Source: Acidobacteriaceae bacterium (GTDB lineage Bacteria > Acidobacteriota > Terriglobia > Terriglobales > Acidobacteriaceae). From it: 64,000 nt of DNA. Position numbers and translations under genes: made by a program. Each line of letters opens with the position of its first letter. The first letter of the stretch is position 1. Shown here one piece after another: positions 9,557 through 19,083 of the stretch. The stretch covers positions 98,064 through 162,063 of the forward strand of contig PLXE01000117.1 in the NCBI GenBank assembly GCA_003151335.1, read 5' to 3'. The notes beneath the pieces are model-generated. The model searched no databases. It had not been told where the DNA came from and saw only the letters and a program-made list of their open reading frames with translations.

Positions 9557-10969
9557 ATGGGAGTTCTTGCCGAAGTGATACGGCAAGTCTCCACCGGCTG
9601 TCTCTTGCGCAACCAAGCAATCATCGCGATTCTCCGAAGTAGTTGGCTGCTGGCCCTAGTTTGTATTCTGGGCCTCGGCGCGCACGCACAATCCTCATCT
9701 TCGACCCAGCAGCCCGACCAGCACGCCGGCATGAACATGCCGATGCAGGCGGACTCGATGCAGCACATGGGCCACGAGATGGATTCGGCCCGCGACTTCC
9801 TGATGCGCGAATCGTCGGGGACCGCGTTTCAGCCATCGGCTTGGCCCATGCCGATGGTGATGACCGGCGTTGGCCAGTGGCGCTTGATGTGGATGGCGCA
9901 GGCATTCCTGGTGGACACGCAGCAGACCGGCCCGTTAGGCGCTGACAAGTTTTACTCGACCAATTGGGGCATGCTTAGCGCGCTGCACCGGCTCGGCAGC
10001 GGCGACGTCATGCTTCGCACCATGCTCAGCCTGGAGCCCGCGACTGTCAGCGGCGAGTTCTATCCACTGCCGTTCCAGACTGGCGAGACCGCGTACGGCA
10101 AGCCCATCGTCAACGGCCAGCACCCGCATGACTTGGTCATGGAGTTGAGTGTGCAATACGCGCACCGGCTTGGCCAGCACGCGGTTTGGCACCTGTATTA
10201 CGCGCCGGTTGGCGACCCGGCGTTAGGGCCGGTTGCCTATCCGCATCGCGGCTCGGCGATGGAGATTCCGCAAAGCACGCTCGGCCATCATTGGGAAGAT
10301 TCGACGCACATTCTTTACAACGTGGTCACGGCGGGCATTTCGTACAAGGCGGTGCGGCTGGAGGCATCCGGCTTTCACGGCGCCGAGCCTGACGAGAATC
10401 GCTGGAACATTGACTTTGGGCCGATGAACTCCTATGCCGCGCGGCTCACCGTCACGCCGAGCGCGAGATGGCTGGCACAGGTTTCAGCCGGTCATCTTGT
10501 CCACCCGGAGGCGCTGGAGCCTGGAAACGTCATACGCACGACGGCCTCGGTGGAATACATTGTTCCGCGTCCGCACGGTAATGCGTGGGCGACGACCCTG
10601 CTGTGGGGACGCAATGGGAAGCAGGCTGTGCATTACGGCACCAACGCGGTATTGGCGGAAACGGTCGTGCCGTTCAAGGAGAAGAACTTCGTCAGTGGCC
10701 GCTACGAGTGGTCGCAGCGCGACGAATTGTTCGCGAATGATCCCGCGCTGGCGCAGCAGCTATTCGAACAAACCCGCAGCCATTGGTTCGATATCAGCGC
10801 CTATACGATTGGCTACACGCGCGACATCGGGATCTTTCACAACCTGGAGACGGGACTGGGTGCGAATGTCTCGCTGTACGGCGCGCCGGATGCTATCAAG
10901 CCGTACTACGGATACCACCCGCTGGGCGTGAATGTCTATCTGCGATTGCGGCTAAAGGAGAACCGGTAA
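9557..10969 (+). CDS. Outer-membrane protein with Met/His-rich N terminus
   Basis: About 470 residues. A signal peptide ends near AHAQ (residue 45). Then comes a Met/His-rich stretch (HAGMNMPMQADSMQHMGHEM) like the N-terminal region of copper-resistance outer-membrane proteins of the CopB/PcoB kind. The remainder alternates aromatic and polar residues (for example SYKAVRLEASGFHG and YTIGYTRDIG), fitting an outer-membrane beta-barrel, and ends YLRLRLKENR. It precedes a two-component system and an RND efflux operon, which supports a role in metal or toxic-compound handling. A copper link is inference from composition and context only. Start: ATG at 9557, without a clear ribosome site; a TTG near 9605 is an alternative. 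Confidence 0.65.
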   Translation: MGVLAEVIRQVSTGCLLRNQAIIAILRSSWLLALVCILGLGAHAQSSSSTQQPDQHAGMNMPMQADSMQHMGHEMDSARDFLMRESSGTAFQPSAWPMPMVMTGVGQWRLMWMAQAFLVDTQQTGPLGADKFYSTNWGMLSALHRLGSGDVMLRTMLSLEPATVSGEFYPLPFQTGETAYGKPIVNGQHPHDLVMELSVQYAHRLGQHAVWHLYYAPVGDPALGPVAYPHRGSAMEIPQSTLGHHWEDSTHILYNVVTAGISYKAVRLEASGFHGAEPDENRWNIDFGPMNSYAARLTVTPSARWLAQVSAGHLVHPEALEPGNVIRTTASVEYIVPRPHGNAWATTLLWGRNGKQAVHYGTNAVLAETVVPFKEKNFVSGRYEWSQRDELFANDPALAQQLFEQTRSHWFDISAYTIGYTRDIGIFHNLETGLGANVSLYGAPDAIKPYYGYHPLGVNVYLRLRLKENR

Positions 10970-10978
10970 TGCAAAACT

Positions 10979-11008
10979 AGCCGCGGATTTCACGGATGAA
11001 CACGGATA
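10979..11008 (+). repeat. Possible dispersed intergenic repeat
   Basis: The sequence ccgcggatttcacggatg followed by aacacggat has the look of the short cgcggat...aacacggat repeats scattered in intergenic regions of many soil bacteria. A weaker partial match occurs near 36515 (cgcggatgcgcaccagcgc). No function is assigned. Confidence 0.35.
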
Positions 11009-11022
11009 TCGAAAGCGAAGAG

Positions 11023-12453
11023 CTAAGAGCGAACGGCGGGTTGCTCCAGCGGCACTTCCACCACCATGCGCGTGCCTTGACCGGGCCCGCTTTGGGGAGT
11101 AATCGTCCCCCCATAGGCTTCGATCAGCGCTTTGGAGATGGCGAGACCCAAGCCGTATCCGCCGGTGTTGCGCGCGCGTGAGCTATCGCCGCGATGAAAG
11201 CGTTCGAACAGGTGGGCCAGCTCCGACTGCGGAATTCCCGGACCGTTATCTTCGACCTCGACATAGCCGCGCCGGCCATTGGAGCGCGCGCGAAGCTGCA
11301 CGTCTCCGCCGGCAGGACTGAAGCGAATGGCATTCTCCAGCAGATTGGACCAAACCAGTTCCAGATCGTCGGCATCGGCCCGCATGGGCATCGGGCCGTC
11401 ACTAACGAAATGGATGGTGACGCCGCGTTCGCGTGCCACGGGCGCAAGGTGCTCCAGCGCGCTCTCGCAGGTGGCGGCCACTTCCACCGCCTCCAGATCG
11501 CGGCGCGCACTGCCCGCTGCCCACTGTTCGGCGCGCGCCAGGCGGAGCATCGAGTGCATCAGTTGTTCCAGGCGCGCCATGTCGTCGAGCGCTTGCTCCA
11601 GTCCGGCGTGGTACTCTTCTGCGGCGCGCGGCCGTTGCAATAGCGATTGCAGCGTGGACTTCAGGATTGCCACCGGCGTCTTCAGCTCGTGAGCGGCATT
11701 AGCCAGAAATTCGCGTTGCTGAGTGAACGCGCGATGCAGTCCCTCGAGCATGGCGGTCATGGCTTGCGTGAGCGGCGCGAGTTCCGTCGTGCTCAAAGCC
11801 GCTTCGCTGGGATTCAGCTTCCAGTTGGAGGCGTTGACCAAGGCCGCGCTGGCGGCGAGTTCGGCGAGTGGGCGCAATCCTCGCCGCAGGCCCAAAACCG
11901 CAATGCCTACGGTGATCATCAACAGCAAGCCGCTGCCGGCGGCAATGTAAATGCCGGTGTGTGCGACCGCGCGGGTCATCTGGTCGGTGGGCGCGGCATA
12001 GGTCACGGTCAGCACATCGGTGGAAGGCGCATCGCCTTCGCGATCGAGCACGGGAACGTTCTCCAGCCACACCGCACGATAACGGATGCCATCCACGGTA
12101 AAGCTCGCGTGTTGCCGGTCCTTCTTCGGGACCGCCTGCAAATCCTGCGGCCAATTCGGCGACCGGGCAAGCAGGTGTCCGTCGCCAGTGGTCACCTGGT
12201 AAAGATCGGGATGTTGCTTCTCCAACGACGGAGGGACCAGATCATCCTCGAAGATCAAGGCCGGATGCTCATCTTCGGAGTAGCGCACCAGCGCGGCGAC
12301 GCTCATGGCGCGCCCATGCAGGCCGGCGTCGAATGCGTTGCGCAATTGGCGCCGCGTGAAGTACACCGACACCGAGACGATACCGATGGCCAGCAGCAAC
12401 TGCGAGATCACCACTGCTGCGATCAACCGGCGCTGAATGGAGGTCTGTCGCAT
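11023..12453 (-). CDS. Two-component sensor histidine kinase (membrane)
   Basis: 476 residues from the ATG at 12453. A first transmembrane helix (about 10-32) is followed by a periplasmic sensor of about 135 residues, a second helix (GSGLLLMITVGIAVLGLR) and a HAMP-like linker. The H-box ANAAHELKTPVAILK has the phosphorylated His at about 255. The N and G boxes (DNGPGIPQSE, GYGLGLAISKALIEAYGG) complete the ATPase. The gene starts one base after the stop of the response regulator, so they are translated together. Order (regulator then kinase) and position next to a divergent tolC-RND operon suggest that it senses an envelope stress or efflux substrate; the ligand is unknown. Confidence 0.93.
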   Translation of the reverse strand: MRQTSIQRRLIAAVVISQLLLAIGIVSVSVYFTRRQLRNAFDAGLHGRAMSVAALVRYSEDEHPALIFEDDLVPPSLEKQHPDLYQVTTGDGHLLARSPNWPQDLQAVPKKDRQHASFTVDGIRYRAVWLENVPVLDREGDAPSTDVLTVTYAAPTDQMTRAVAHTGIYIAAGSGLLLMITVGIAVLGLRRGLRPLAELAASAALVNASNWKLNPSEAALSTTELAPLTQAMTAMLEGLHRAFTQQREFLANAAHELKTPVAILKSTLQSLLQRPRAAEEYHAGLEQALDDMARLEQLMHSMLRLARAEQWAAGSARRDLEAVEVAATCESALEHLAPVARERGVTIHFVSDGPMPMRADADDLELVWSNLLENAIRFSPAGGDVQLRARSNGRRGYVEVEDNGPGIPQSELAHLFERFHRGDSSRARNTGGYGLGLAISKALIEAYGGTITPQSGPGQGTRMVVEVPLEQPAVRS

Positions 12454-12454
12454 A

Positions 12455-13126
12455 TCACCCGCGAAGCATGTATCCCTGTCCACGCAGGGTGTGAATCAGC
12501 TTGCTATCACCGCTGTCCTCAAGTTTACGACGCAAGCCGGAGACGTAAACTTCGATCACATTGCTGAACCGTTCCCAGTTGAAGTCGTACAGATGTTCGA
12601 GCAACTCGGTCTTGGGCACTACCGCACCCGGCCGGTGCGCCAGATATTCCAGAACGCGATATTCCATCGCCGTGAGGCTGACGAGTTTTCCCTTGCGGCG
12701 CACCGAGAGATCGGCCGTGTTGATCTCCAGATCGCCGACCTTCAACAGCGCCGCACTCTGTCCCTTGCCGCGCCGGATCAGAGCTTTGGCGCGCGCCAGC
12801 AGCTCTCCCAGGTCGAATGGCTTGGCAACGTAGTCGTCGGCACCAGCGTTCAACAGCGCCACGATCGATTCCTTCTCGTCGCGCGCGGTCAACACGAGCA
12901 CGGGGACAGCCGAGCCTCCGCTTCGCATGCGTTGCAGCACAGAGAGGCCGTCGAGTTTCGGCAGCATCAAGTCGAGGATCACCAGGTCGTACGGGTTTGA
13001 CTCTGCCATGAACGCGCCCTCTTCGCCGTCGAGCGCAACGTCCACCGCGTAGCCGGCGCTTTCGCGCAGACTGCGAGCGACGTTTTCCGCCAGCCGGGCC
13101 TCGTCTTCGATGATCAATACCCGCAT
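12455..13126 (-). CDS. OmpR-family response regulator
   Basis: 223 residues. The receiver domain has the acidic pocket (EDE at 7-9), phospho-acceptor Asp52 in DLVILDLMLP, and the conserved Thr and Lys (VLTARD, AKPFDLGELL). The C-terminal winged-helix domain ends SNVIEVYVSGLRRKLED...GYMLRG, typical of the OmpR/PhoB class, which binds direct repeats as dimers. It forms a two-gene operon with the kinase and is divergent from the tolC-RND operon. The 135-base gap between contains spaced TTAAG repeats that could be its site. High confidence in class; the regulon is inferred from position. Confidence 0.95.
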   Translation of the reverse strand: MRVLIIEDEARLAENVARSLRESAGYAVDVALDGEEGAFMAESNPYDLVILDLMLPKLDGLSVLQRMRSGGSAVPVLVLTARDEKESIVALLNAGADDYVAKPFDLGELLARAKALIRRGKGQSAALLKVGDLEINTADLSVRRKGKLVSLTAMEYRVLEYLAHRPGAVVPKTELLEHLYDFNWERFSNVIEVYVSGLRRKLEDSGDSKLIHTLRGQGYMLRG

Positions 13127-13150
13127 GATGCTTCTATCCTATGCCAACGC

Positions 13151-13233
13151 TAAGGCAGGGAAGCTGAAGACAGCCTTAAGGAGCCGCTGTCAACGTATTC
13201 AGCTTGCGTTAAGGTACGTTCCAGCATCTTAAG
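13151..13233 (+). promoter_or_regulatory. Spaced TTAAG repeats between response regulator and efflux operon
   Basis: TTAAG occurs at 13176-13180, 13209-13213 and 13229-13233, with a related CTAAGG at 13150-13155. Start-to-start spacings of 33 and 20 bases are about three and two helical turns, so the copies face the same side of the DNA. This fits the direct-repeat sites used by OmpR-family regulators (for instance PmrA-like half sites). The assignment is inference. Confidence 0.4.
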
Positions 13234-13261
13234 TTGAGTCCGCTGGGAGGGAGCCGTGTAC

Positions 13262-14605
13262 ATGGGCCATAAGATTGTCGCGCTCGTCGCGTGCCTATTG
13301 CTTGCCGCCGCCGCATCGCGTGCGCAAGCCCTTCCACCCACTCAGACCGCGTTGCCAGCAACGATCAATGCACAGGCCCCGGCCTCCGCGGTTTCGCTGA
13401 CGCTTGCCGACGCCCTGGCGCGGGCCAAGGCCAACAGTCCGCAATTTCAGGCGGCGCTCACTCAACTGGGGATGGCTCGCGAAGATCGCGTGCAGGCGCG
13501 GGCGGCGCTGCTGCCGGGCGTGGACTATAACAATGAGTTCATTTACACGGAGGGCAATGGCACTCCGTCTGGTCGCTTCATCGCCAACAACGGTCCGCAC
13601 GAGTACATCAGCCAGGGCGCGGTGCAGCAAGTGGTTGGACTGGGACAATTCGCAGACTACCGGCGCGCTGTCGCGGCGCAAGCGCTGGCCCGAGCCAAAG
13701 CCGAGATCGCCGCCCGCGGATTGATCGTCACCGTGGTGCGGGCATTCTACGGAGTGCTGGTTACGCAGGGCAAGACGCAGAGCACGCAGGCGGCCGCCGA
13801 CGAAGCCCAGCGCTTCCTCGACAACAGCCGCAAACTGGAGCAGGGCGGAGAAGTCGCGCACTCCGACGTAATCAAAGCGCAGATCCAGGCCAACGATCAG
13901 CAGCGCGCCTTTCAGGATGCGCAGCTCAGCGAACAGAATGCCCGGCTGAATCTCGCAGTGTTGCTGTTCCCGAATTTCTTTCAGAACTTCTCGCTGGTGG
14001 ACGATCTTGCGACCGCGCCGGTGTTGCCGCCGATTGCCGAGGTGCAACAGCTGGCGCAAAAAAACAATCCCGAGCTGAGCGCCGCGTTCGCTGCACTCGA
14101 AGCCGCCAACCACGAAGTCACGGTCGCACGCGCAGGACATTTGCCCACTCTGGTGCTCGACTACTTCTACGGCGTCGATGCAAACCACTTTGCTGTCAGC
14201 ACAGATGGCATTCGTAACCTCGGCTACTCTGCGACTGCCACTTTCAACATTCCGGTGTGGCACTGGGGCGCGATTGAAAGCAGGGTGAAACAAGCTGAGC
14301 TACAGCGCCACCAGGCGCAAGTGGAGCTAAGCGCGGCCCAGCGTCAGGCGCTCGCCGATTTGCAGTCGTTCTACGCCGAAGCCGAAACCGCGCGCGCGCA
14401 ACTGGACACATTGCACGACTCCGCCGAGCTTGCGGCCGACAGCCTGCGGCTCACCAATCTGCGTTACCAGTCGGGTGAGGCCATCGCACTGGAAGTGGTG
14501 GACGCGCAGAACACCCTGACGCAGGCGCGCAACAACTATCACGATGGCGAGGCCCGCTATCATGTGGCTATCGCCAACCTGCAGACATTGACAGGGGCGT
14601 TCTGA
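13262..14605 (+). CDS. TolC-family outer-membrane efflux protein
   Basis: 447 residues. The ATG at 13262 is chosen because gggagggag lies 8 bases upstream; a GTG two codons earlier is too close to it. A signal peptide ends at about residue 23 (AAASRAQ). The two OEP repeats are visible, each with the long helices of a TolC monomer: first from LTLADALARAKANSPQF, second from IAEVQQLAQKNNPEL. They alternate with short beta segments such as LVLDYFYGVD. The product should form the trimeric outer-membrane channel of the tripartite pump whose adaptor and RND subunit follow two and two bases downstream. Confidence 0.93.
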   Translation: MGHKIVALVACLLLAAAASRAQALPPTQTALPATINAQAPASAVSLTLADALARAKANSPQFQAALTQLGMAREDRVQARAALLPGVDYNNEFIYTEGNGTPSGRFIANNGPHEYISQGAVQQVVGLGQFADYRRAVAAQALARAKAEIAARGLIVTVVRAFYGVLVTQGKTQSTQAAADEAQRFLDNSRKLEQGGEVAHSDVIKAQIQANDQQRAFQDAQLSEQNARLNLAVLLFPNFFQNFSLVDDLATAPVLPPIAEVQQLAQKNNPELSAAFAALEAANHEVTVARAGHLPTLVLDYFYGVDANHFAVSTDGIRNLGYSATATFNIPVWHWGAIESRVKQAELQRHQAQVELSAAQRQALADLQSFYAEAETARAQLDTLHDSAELAADSLRLTNLRYQSGEAIALEVVDAQNTLTQARNNYHDGEARYHVAIANLQTLTGAF

Positions 14606-14607
14606 TC

Positions 14608-15900
14608 ATGAAAACTCAACACATTCTTAACGGCCTAGCCTCTTTACTGCCTCTCGCCCTTGTCTCGGCAATGCTGGTGTCCTGCTCCAAGAAGCCAGCG
14701 GAAATCGAACCGGTGGTCACGGTGCAGACCGCGGTTGCGCAACGCGGCGCAATTCAGCAGATCATCGGCGCCGAAGCCGTTCTGTTTCCCCGCGACCAGG
14801 CAGCCATCACTCCTAAAGTAGTCGCGCCGGTACGAACGTTTTACGTGAATCGCGGCAGCCGCGTGCATCGCGGTGAATTGCTCGCGGTGCTGGAGAACCG
14901 CGATCTGGCTGCTGCCGAGGCCGAGAACAAGGGAACGTACGAACAGGCGCAGGCGGCCTACGGGTTTGCAACCTCGTCCGCTTTGCCGGAAGAGTGGCAG
15001 AAGGCTGAACTCGATCTGAAGACGGCGAAGGAGACCTACGACGCGCAGCAGAAGGTTTACGACAGCCGCCGCGTTCTCTTCCAGCAGGGCGCTCTCCCGC
15101 GCAAGCAGCTCGACGAATCGGCGGTCGCGCTGATTCAAGCCAGGGCGCAATACGAAATGGCCGAGAAGCACCTTTCCGCTCTGCAATCGGCGGGAAAGCA
15201 GCAGCAGATGAAGGCGGCGCAGGGACAGCTTACCTCGGCCAAAGGCAAATACGAAGGCGCCGCGGCGCAGCTCGCTTACACGGATATTCGCAGCCCCATC
15301 GACGGCGTGGTCACCGATCGTCCCAGCTATCCCGGCGAGACGCCTCCGCCCGGCACTCCGCTGCTGACCATCATGGACACTTCGTCGGTGACCGCGCGCA
15401 CCCACATTCCGCAGAGCGAGGCCGCCGCGCTGAAGCCGGGCGACCCTGCGACTATCGCCGCGCCGGGCGAAGTCCGCGTGCAGGGTAAAGTCACGTTGGT
15501 GAGTCCGGCGCTCGATCCCAACAGCACTACCGTCGAAGTATGGATCGAGGCTGCAAATCGCGATGGGCGGCTGCGTCCGGGCACGACCGTCAACGTGCAA
15601 ATGGTTGCGCAAACCTTGAACGACGCCATCGTGGTGCCGCTGGCCGCGCTGCTGAAGACTCCTGAAGGCCAAACCACGGTGATGATCGTCAAGGACGATC
15701 GCGCTCATCAAGTATCGGTGGAGACGGGCATTCGCCAAGGCGATCGCGTGCAGATCGCCAAAGGCCTGAGCGGCGGCGAAGCGGTCATTGTGAGTAGCGC
15801 TTACGGTCTGCCCGACAACACGAAAGTGAAAATTGCGGAACCCGCGCCGCCGGCAAACTCCAGCAACTCCGACTCCAAGAACGGCAACGCCAAGGACTGA
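14608..15900 (+). CDS. RND efflux periplasmic adaptor (membrane fusion protein)
   Basis: 430 residues. The signal sequence ends in a lipoprotein-type site (LVSAMLVSCSKK, Cys at about 26), so the protein is probably lipid-anchored. The HlyD/AcrA layout follows: a barrel-sandwich half (VVAPVRTFYVNRGSRVHRGELLAVLEN, split here as VNRGSRVHRGELL), a long coiled-coil hairpin (residues about 100-215), the second lipoyl half with YTDIRSPIDGVVTDR, then beta-barrel and membrane-proximal domains. The last 20 residues are Asn/Ser/Lys-rich. It starts two bases after the tolC-like stop, which implies translational coupling. It bridges the RND pump and the outer-membrane channel. Confidence 0.95.
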   Translation: MKTQHILNGLASLLPLALVSAMLVSCSKKPAEIEPVVTVQTAVAQRGAIQQIIGAEAVLFPRDQAAITPKVVAPVRTFYVNRGSRVHRGELLAVLENRDLAAAEAENKGTYEQAQAAYGFATSSALPEEWQKAELDLKTAKETYDAQQKVYDSRRVLFQQGALPRKQLDESAVALIQARAQYEMAEKHLSALQSAGKQQQMKAAQGQLTSAKGKYEGAAAQLAYTDIRSPIDGVVTDRPSYPGETPPPGTPLLTIMDTSSVTARTHIPQSEAAALKPGDPATIAAPGEVRVQGKVTLVSPALDPNSTTVEVWIEAANRDGRLRPGTTVNVQMVAQTLNDAIVVPLAALLKTPEGQTTVMIVKDDRAHQVSVETGIRQGDRVQIAKGLSGGEAVIVSSAYGLPDNTKVKIAEPAPPANSSNSDSKNGNAKD

Positions 15901-15902
15901 AT

Positions 15903-18900
15903 GTGCGCATGAATTGGAAATCCATGCTCCAGCGTTTGCGCACCAGCGGCCCGGCGGACGAGCGCTATTGGTTCACTCGCTACGCGAAATCGCTGATCTT
16001 TCTCATCCTCGTTCTGGTGATGGCTGGAGCCTACCTCGCCTTCACCATTCCGATTTCGGTTTTTCCGACCACCGATTTCCCGCGCGTCGTGATCGGCATT
16101 GACAACGGGGTGATGCCGATCGACCAGATGATGGTCACCATTACGCGTCCCATCGAAGAGTCGGTAAACAGCGTGCCCGGATTGCAGCAGGTCCGCTCCA
16201 TCACCAGTCGCGGCTCGGCTGAAGTGGACCTCTTTTTCGACTGGCACATGGATATGGTTACCACGCTGCAACTGGTGGATGCGGCGCTGGGGAACATTCG
16301 CACCCGGTTGCCTTCGACCGCCGTCATTCAAACTCACCGCCTGAACTTCTCCAGCTTCCCTATCATTGGATACAGCCTTACGTCCGATACGGTGCCGCAG
16401 ACGCAGCTCTGGACGATGGCAACGTATGATCTGAAGCCGCGCCTCAATCGCCTCAATGGCGTGGCCACCGTGGTGGTGCAAGGGGGACAGGAACCGGAGT
16501 TCACCATCACTCCCGATCCTGCCAAATTGCTGGCGGCAAGTGTCACCGTCCCCGATATTCTCGACGCAGTACGGCGAACCAACCTCATCGACTCGCCTGG
16601 CCTGATGCAGGAGAACCATCAGCTTTATCTGGCTCTGGTGGACGGCCAGGTGAAAGACCCGGCGCAACTCTCGCAAATCGTAATCAAGGCGACGCCAGCC
16701 GGAATTCCCGTGCGGGTGGGCGATGTGGCCGCGGTTGCGCCCGGAGTGAAGCCGGTGTACACCATCGTGACCGCCAACGGAAAGCCCGCGGTGCTGCTCA
16801 ATATCAACCGTCAGCCCGACAGCAATACAGTGGCAGTCGCAGACGAAGTTCACGCCGAGGTTGACCGTATTCGGCGATCGCTGCCGCCGGGAATCCACAT
16901 TGAGCCCTTCTACGATCAGTCGGAGATCGTAACCGCATCCATTAAGAGCGTGCGCGACGCCATCCTGATCGGCCTGGTGCTGGCCTCGATCATCATGGTC
17001 CTGTTCTTGCGCGACTGGGGAGCTTCGGCGGTGGCGGCGGTGGTCATTCCGGTCACCGTGCTGGTTACATTCATCGCCCTCAAACTACTGGGTGAGGGTT
17101 TCAACCTGATGACGCTGGGCGGACTGGCGGCGGCCGTGGGCCTGGTGATCGATGACGCCATCGTCGTGGTCGAGAACATCACGCTGCACCGCGCCGCCGG
17201 GCAGGGACGGGTGGAAGCGATCGACAGTGCGCTAAGCGAGATCACCGCGCCCCTCATTGGTTCCACGATTACTCCCATTGTTGTTTTTCTGCCGCTGATC
17301 GCAATCGCCGGCGTGACCGGGGTGTTCTTTCGCGCCCTGGCCATCACCGTGGCCGTGTCGTTGCTGACGTCTCTCGGACTGGCGCTGACGTTGACGCCCA
17401 CCCTCAGCCAGTTTTTCATTCGCCAGAGACACCTGGACAGCGTGCCCCGCGAAGATTTCGGCGAGTGGGAAAAGGTCCTCGCCGCGGAAGAGACCGCTTT
17501 GAGTGGACGCTTCCGCGGCGTCATCGAGTTCTACGAACGCGGGCTGCGCTTCGCGCTGGATCGCCCAAGGTGGATCGCCATCTTCTCCGCAGTCTTGATT
17601 GTCGGGTCATTCTTCTGCTACAAGGCGCTCGGCTCGGACCTGTTGCCGGCGATGGACGAGGGCGGGTTCGTGCTCGACTATCTCACTCCCGCGGGCACAT
17701 CGCTGGAGGAGAGCAATCGCATGCTCAGCCACATCGAGCGCATGCTTCGGCAGGTGCCCGAGATCGAGAGTTTCTCGCGGCGCACTGGTCTGGAGCTCGG
17801 TTTGGCTGCGGTCACCGAAGCGAACCGGGGCGACTTTGCGGTGAAGCTGAAAGATAAGCGCAGCCGCAGCGTGGACGAGATCACCGAAGAGCTGCGCGCC
17901 GAAATCAACCAACAAGAACCCGCCGTCGAAGTCGAGTTCGTGCAGGTGCTGCAGGACATGATCGGCGACCTGTCAAATGCGCCCGAGCCGATCCAGATCA
18001 AGCTGTTCTCGCCCGATGCCGCGCTCTTGAGTCAATGGGCGCCGCGGATCGGCGATGCCATCGAAAAGGTGCGGGGGGTAGTGGACCTTCGGAACGGAAT
18101 TGAGAACACCATCAGCGGACCGGCCACCGTTTTCCAGGTTGATCCGACGGTGGCAGCGCGCGCGGGGTTCACCCCCGAGGAGGTGGCGATCGATGCCTCG
18201 GCAATTCTCGAAGGCGAGCCCGCGGCCACGCCCGTCATCGCGCAGGACATCGCCTACACCATTCGAGTGCGTTATCCCGACGCCAGCCGCAGCTCATTAG
18301 CTGCGATGAGCAACACACTGCTCAACAGCGCGAGTGGGCACACTGCGACCTTGGGCACACTTGCCAACATCACCCAACTGCCGGGGCAGACGGAAATTCG
18401 CCGCGAGAACCTGCAGCGCGAGGTGGCCGTCACCGCGCGCCTGGAAAAACGCGACCTCGGTAGCGGTGTCGCTGCCGTGCAGAAGGTGGTTGGCGGCCTG
18501 CATGTGCCGTCGTCCATCCGCATAATCTACGGAGGGACCTACGCGGAGCAGCAGCAATCTTTCCATGACCTGGTGCTGGTGCTGGTGCTGGCCATCCTGC
18601 TCGTATTTCTGGTGCTGCTCTTCGAATTTCGTACCCTGGCCGCGCCGCTGGCGATTCTGGCGTCGGCACTGCTTTCCACCTCGGGCGTATTTCTTGCGCT
18701 GCTCATAACTCGGATCACCTTCAACATCGCCTCGTTCATGGGGCTTATCATGGTGATCGGCATTGTGGCAAAAAATGGCATTCTGCTGCTCGACGCCGAT
18801 CAGCGCTTTCGCGCTGCCGGATACTCCGCGCGCGATGCCATGATGCAGGCAGGCCGTCGCCGTTTGCGTCCCATCGTGATGACGGCCATGGCTGCGGTCG

Positions 18901-19070
18901 CCGGCATGCTGCCCCTGGCTCTGGCGCTGGGCGCCGGTTCGCAGATGCTGCAACCGCTGGCCATCGCGGTAATCGGAGGCATCACCATTTCGATGGTGCT
19001 CTCGCTGATCATCACTCCCGCGGTTCACTTTTACCTGAGTCACGAAACCAGCCCTACAAAAGCCGATTGA
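15903..19070 (+). CDS. RND-family inner-membrane efflux transporter
   Basis: 1055 residues, the usual size. Helix 4 carries GLVIDDAIVVVEN with the paired Asp residues (417-418) of the proton relay, and helix 10 has VAKNGILLLD with the partner Lys (957). The double Asp is typical of the hydrophobe/amphiphile (HAE, AcrB/MdtB-like) branch. The CzcA/CusA metal branch has different residues here, so a drug or organic substrate is more likely than a metal. A GTG start at 15903 fits a ribosome site (aagga, 6 bases away); an ATG at 15909 is the alternative. It is the third gene of the tolC-adaptor-RND operon. The pump uses the proton gradient to expel compounds through the tripartite complex. Confidence 0.95.
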   Translation: MRMNWKSMLQRLRTSGPADERYWFTRYAKSLIFLILVLVMAGAYLAFTIPISVFPTTDFPRVVIGIDNGVMPIDQMMVTITRPIEESVNSVPGLQQVRSITSRGSAEVDLFFDWHMDMVTTLQLVDAALGNIRTRLPSTAVIQTHRLNFSSFPIIGYSLTSDTVPQTQLWTMATYDLKPRLNRLNGVATVVVQGGQEPEFTITPDPAKLLAASVTVPDILDAVRRTNLIDSPGLMQENHQLYLALVDGQVKDPAQLSQIVIKATPAGIPVRVGDVAAVAPGVKPVYTIVTANGKPAVLLNINRQPDSNTVAVADEVHAEVDRIRRSLPPGIHIEPFYDQSEIVTASIKSVRDAILIGLVLASIIMVLFLRDWGASAVAAVVIPVTVLVTFIALKLLGEGFNLMTLGGLAAAVGLVIDDAIVVVENITLHRAAGQGRVEAIDSALSEITAPLIGSTITPIVVFLPLIAIAGVTGVFFRALAITVAVSLLTSLGLALTLTPTLSQFFIRQRHLDSVPREDFGEWEKVLAAEETALSGRFRGVIEFYERGLRFALDRPRWIAIFSAVLIVGSFFCYKALGSDLLPAMDEGGFVLDYLTPAGTSLEESNRMLSHIERMLRQVPEIESFSRRTGLELGLAAVTEANRGDFAVKLKDKRSRSVDEITEELRAEINQQEPAVEVEFVQVLQDMIGDLSNAPEPIQIKLFSPDAALLSQWAPRIGDAIEKVRGVVDLRNGIENTISGPATVFQVDPTVAARAGFTPEEVAIDASAILEGEPAATPVIAQDIAYTIRVRYPDASRSSLAAMSNTLLNSASGHTATLGTLANITQLPGQTEIRRENLQREVAVTARLEKRDLGSGVAAVQKVVGGLHVPSSIRIIYGGTYAEQQQSFHDLVLVLVLAILLVFLVLLFEFRTLAAPLAILASALLSTSGVFLALLITRITFNIASFMGLIMVIGIVAKNGILLLDADQRFRAAGYSARDAMMQAGRRRLRPIVMTAMAAVAGMLPLALALGAGSQMLQPLAIAVIGGITISMVLSLIITPAVHFYLSHETSPTKAD

Positions 19071-19083
19071 AAGAGGAGAAACC

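Noticed and set aside
13295-16898. Three long minus-strand frames (332, 364 and 365 codons) opposite the tolC-adaptor-RND operon.
   Set aside because: All are mirror frames of clear efflux genes and show no recognisable protein features.
15903-19070. Calling the RND pump a CzcA/CusA metal exporter because of the Met/His-rich neighbour.
   Set aside because: Helix 4 has the double Asp of the drug-type branch; the metal-type branch differs there. Context alone was not enough.
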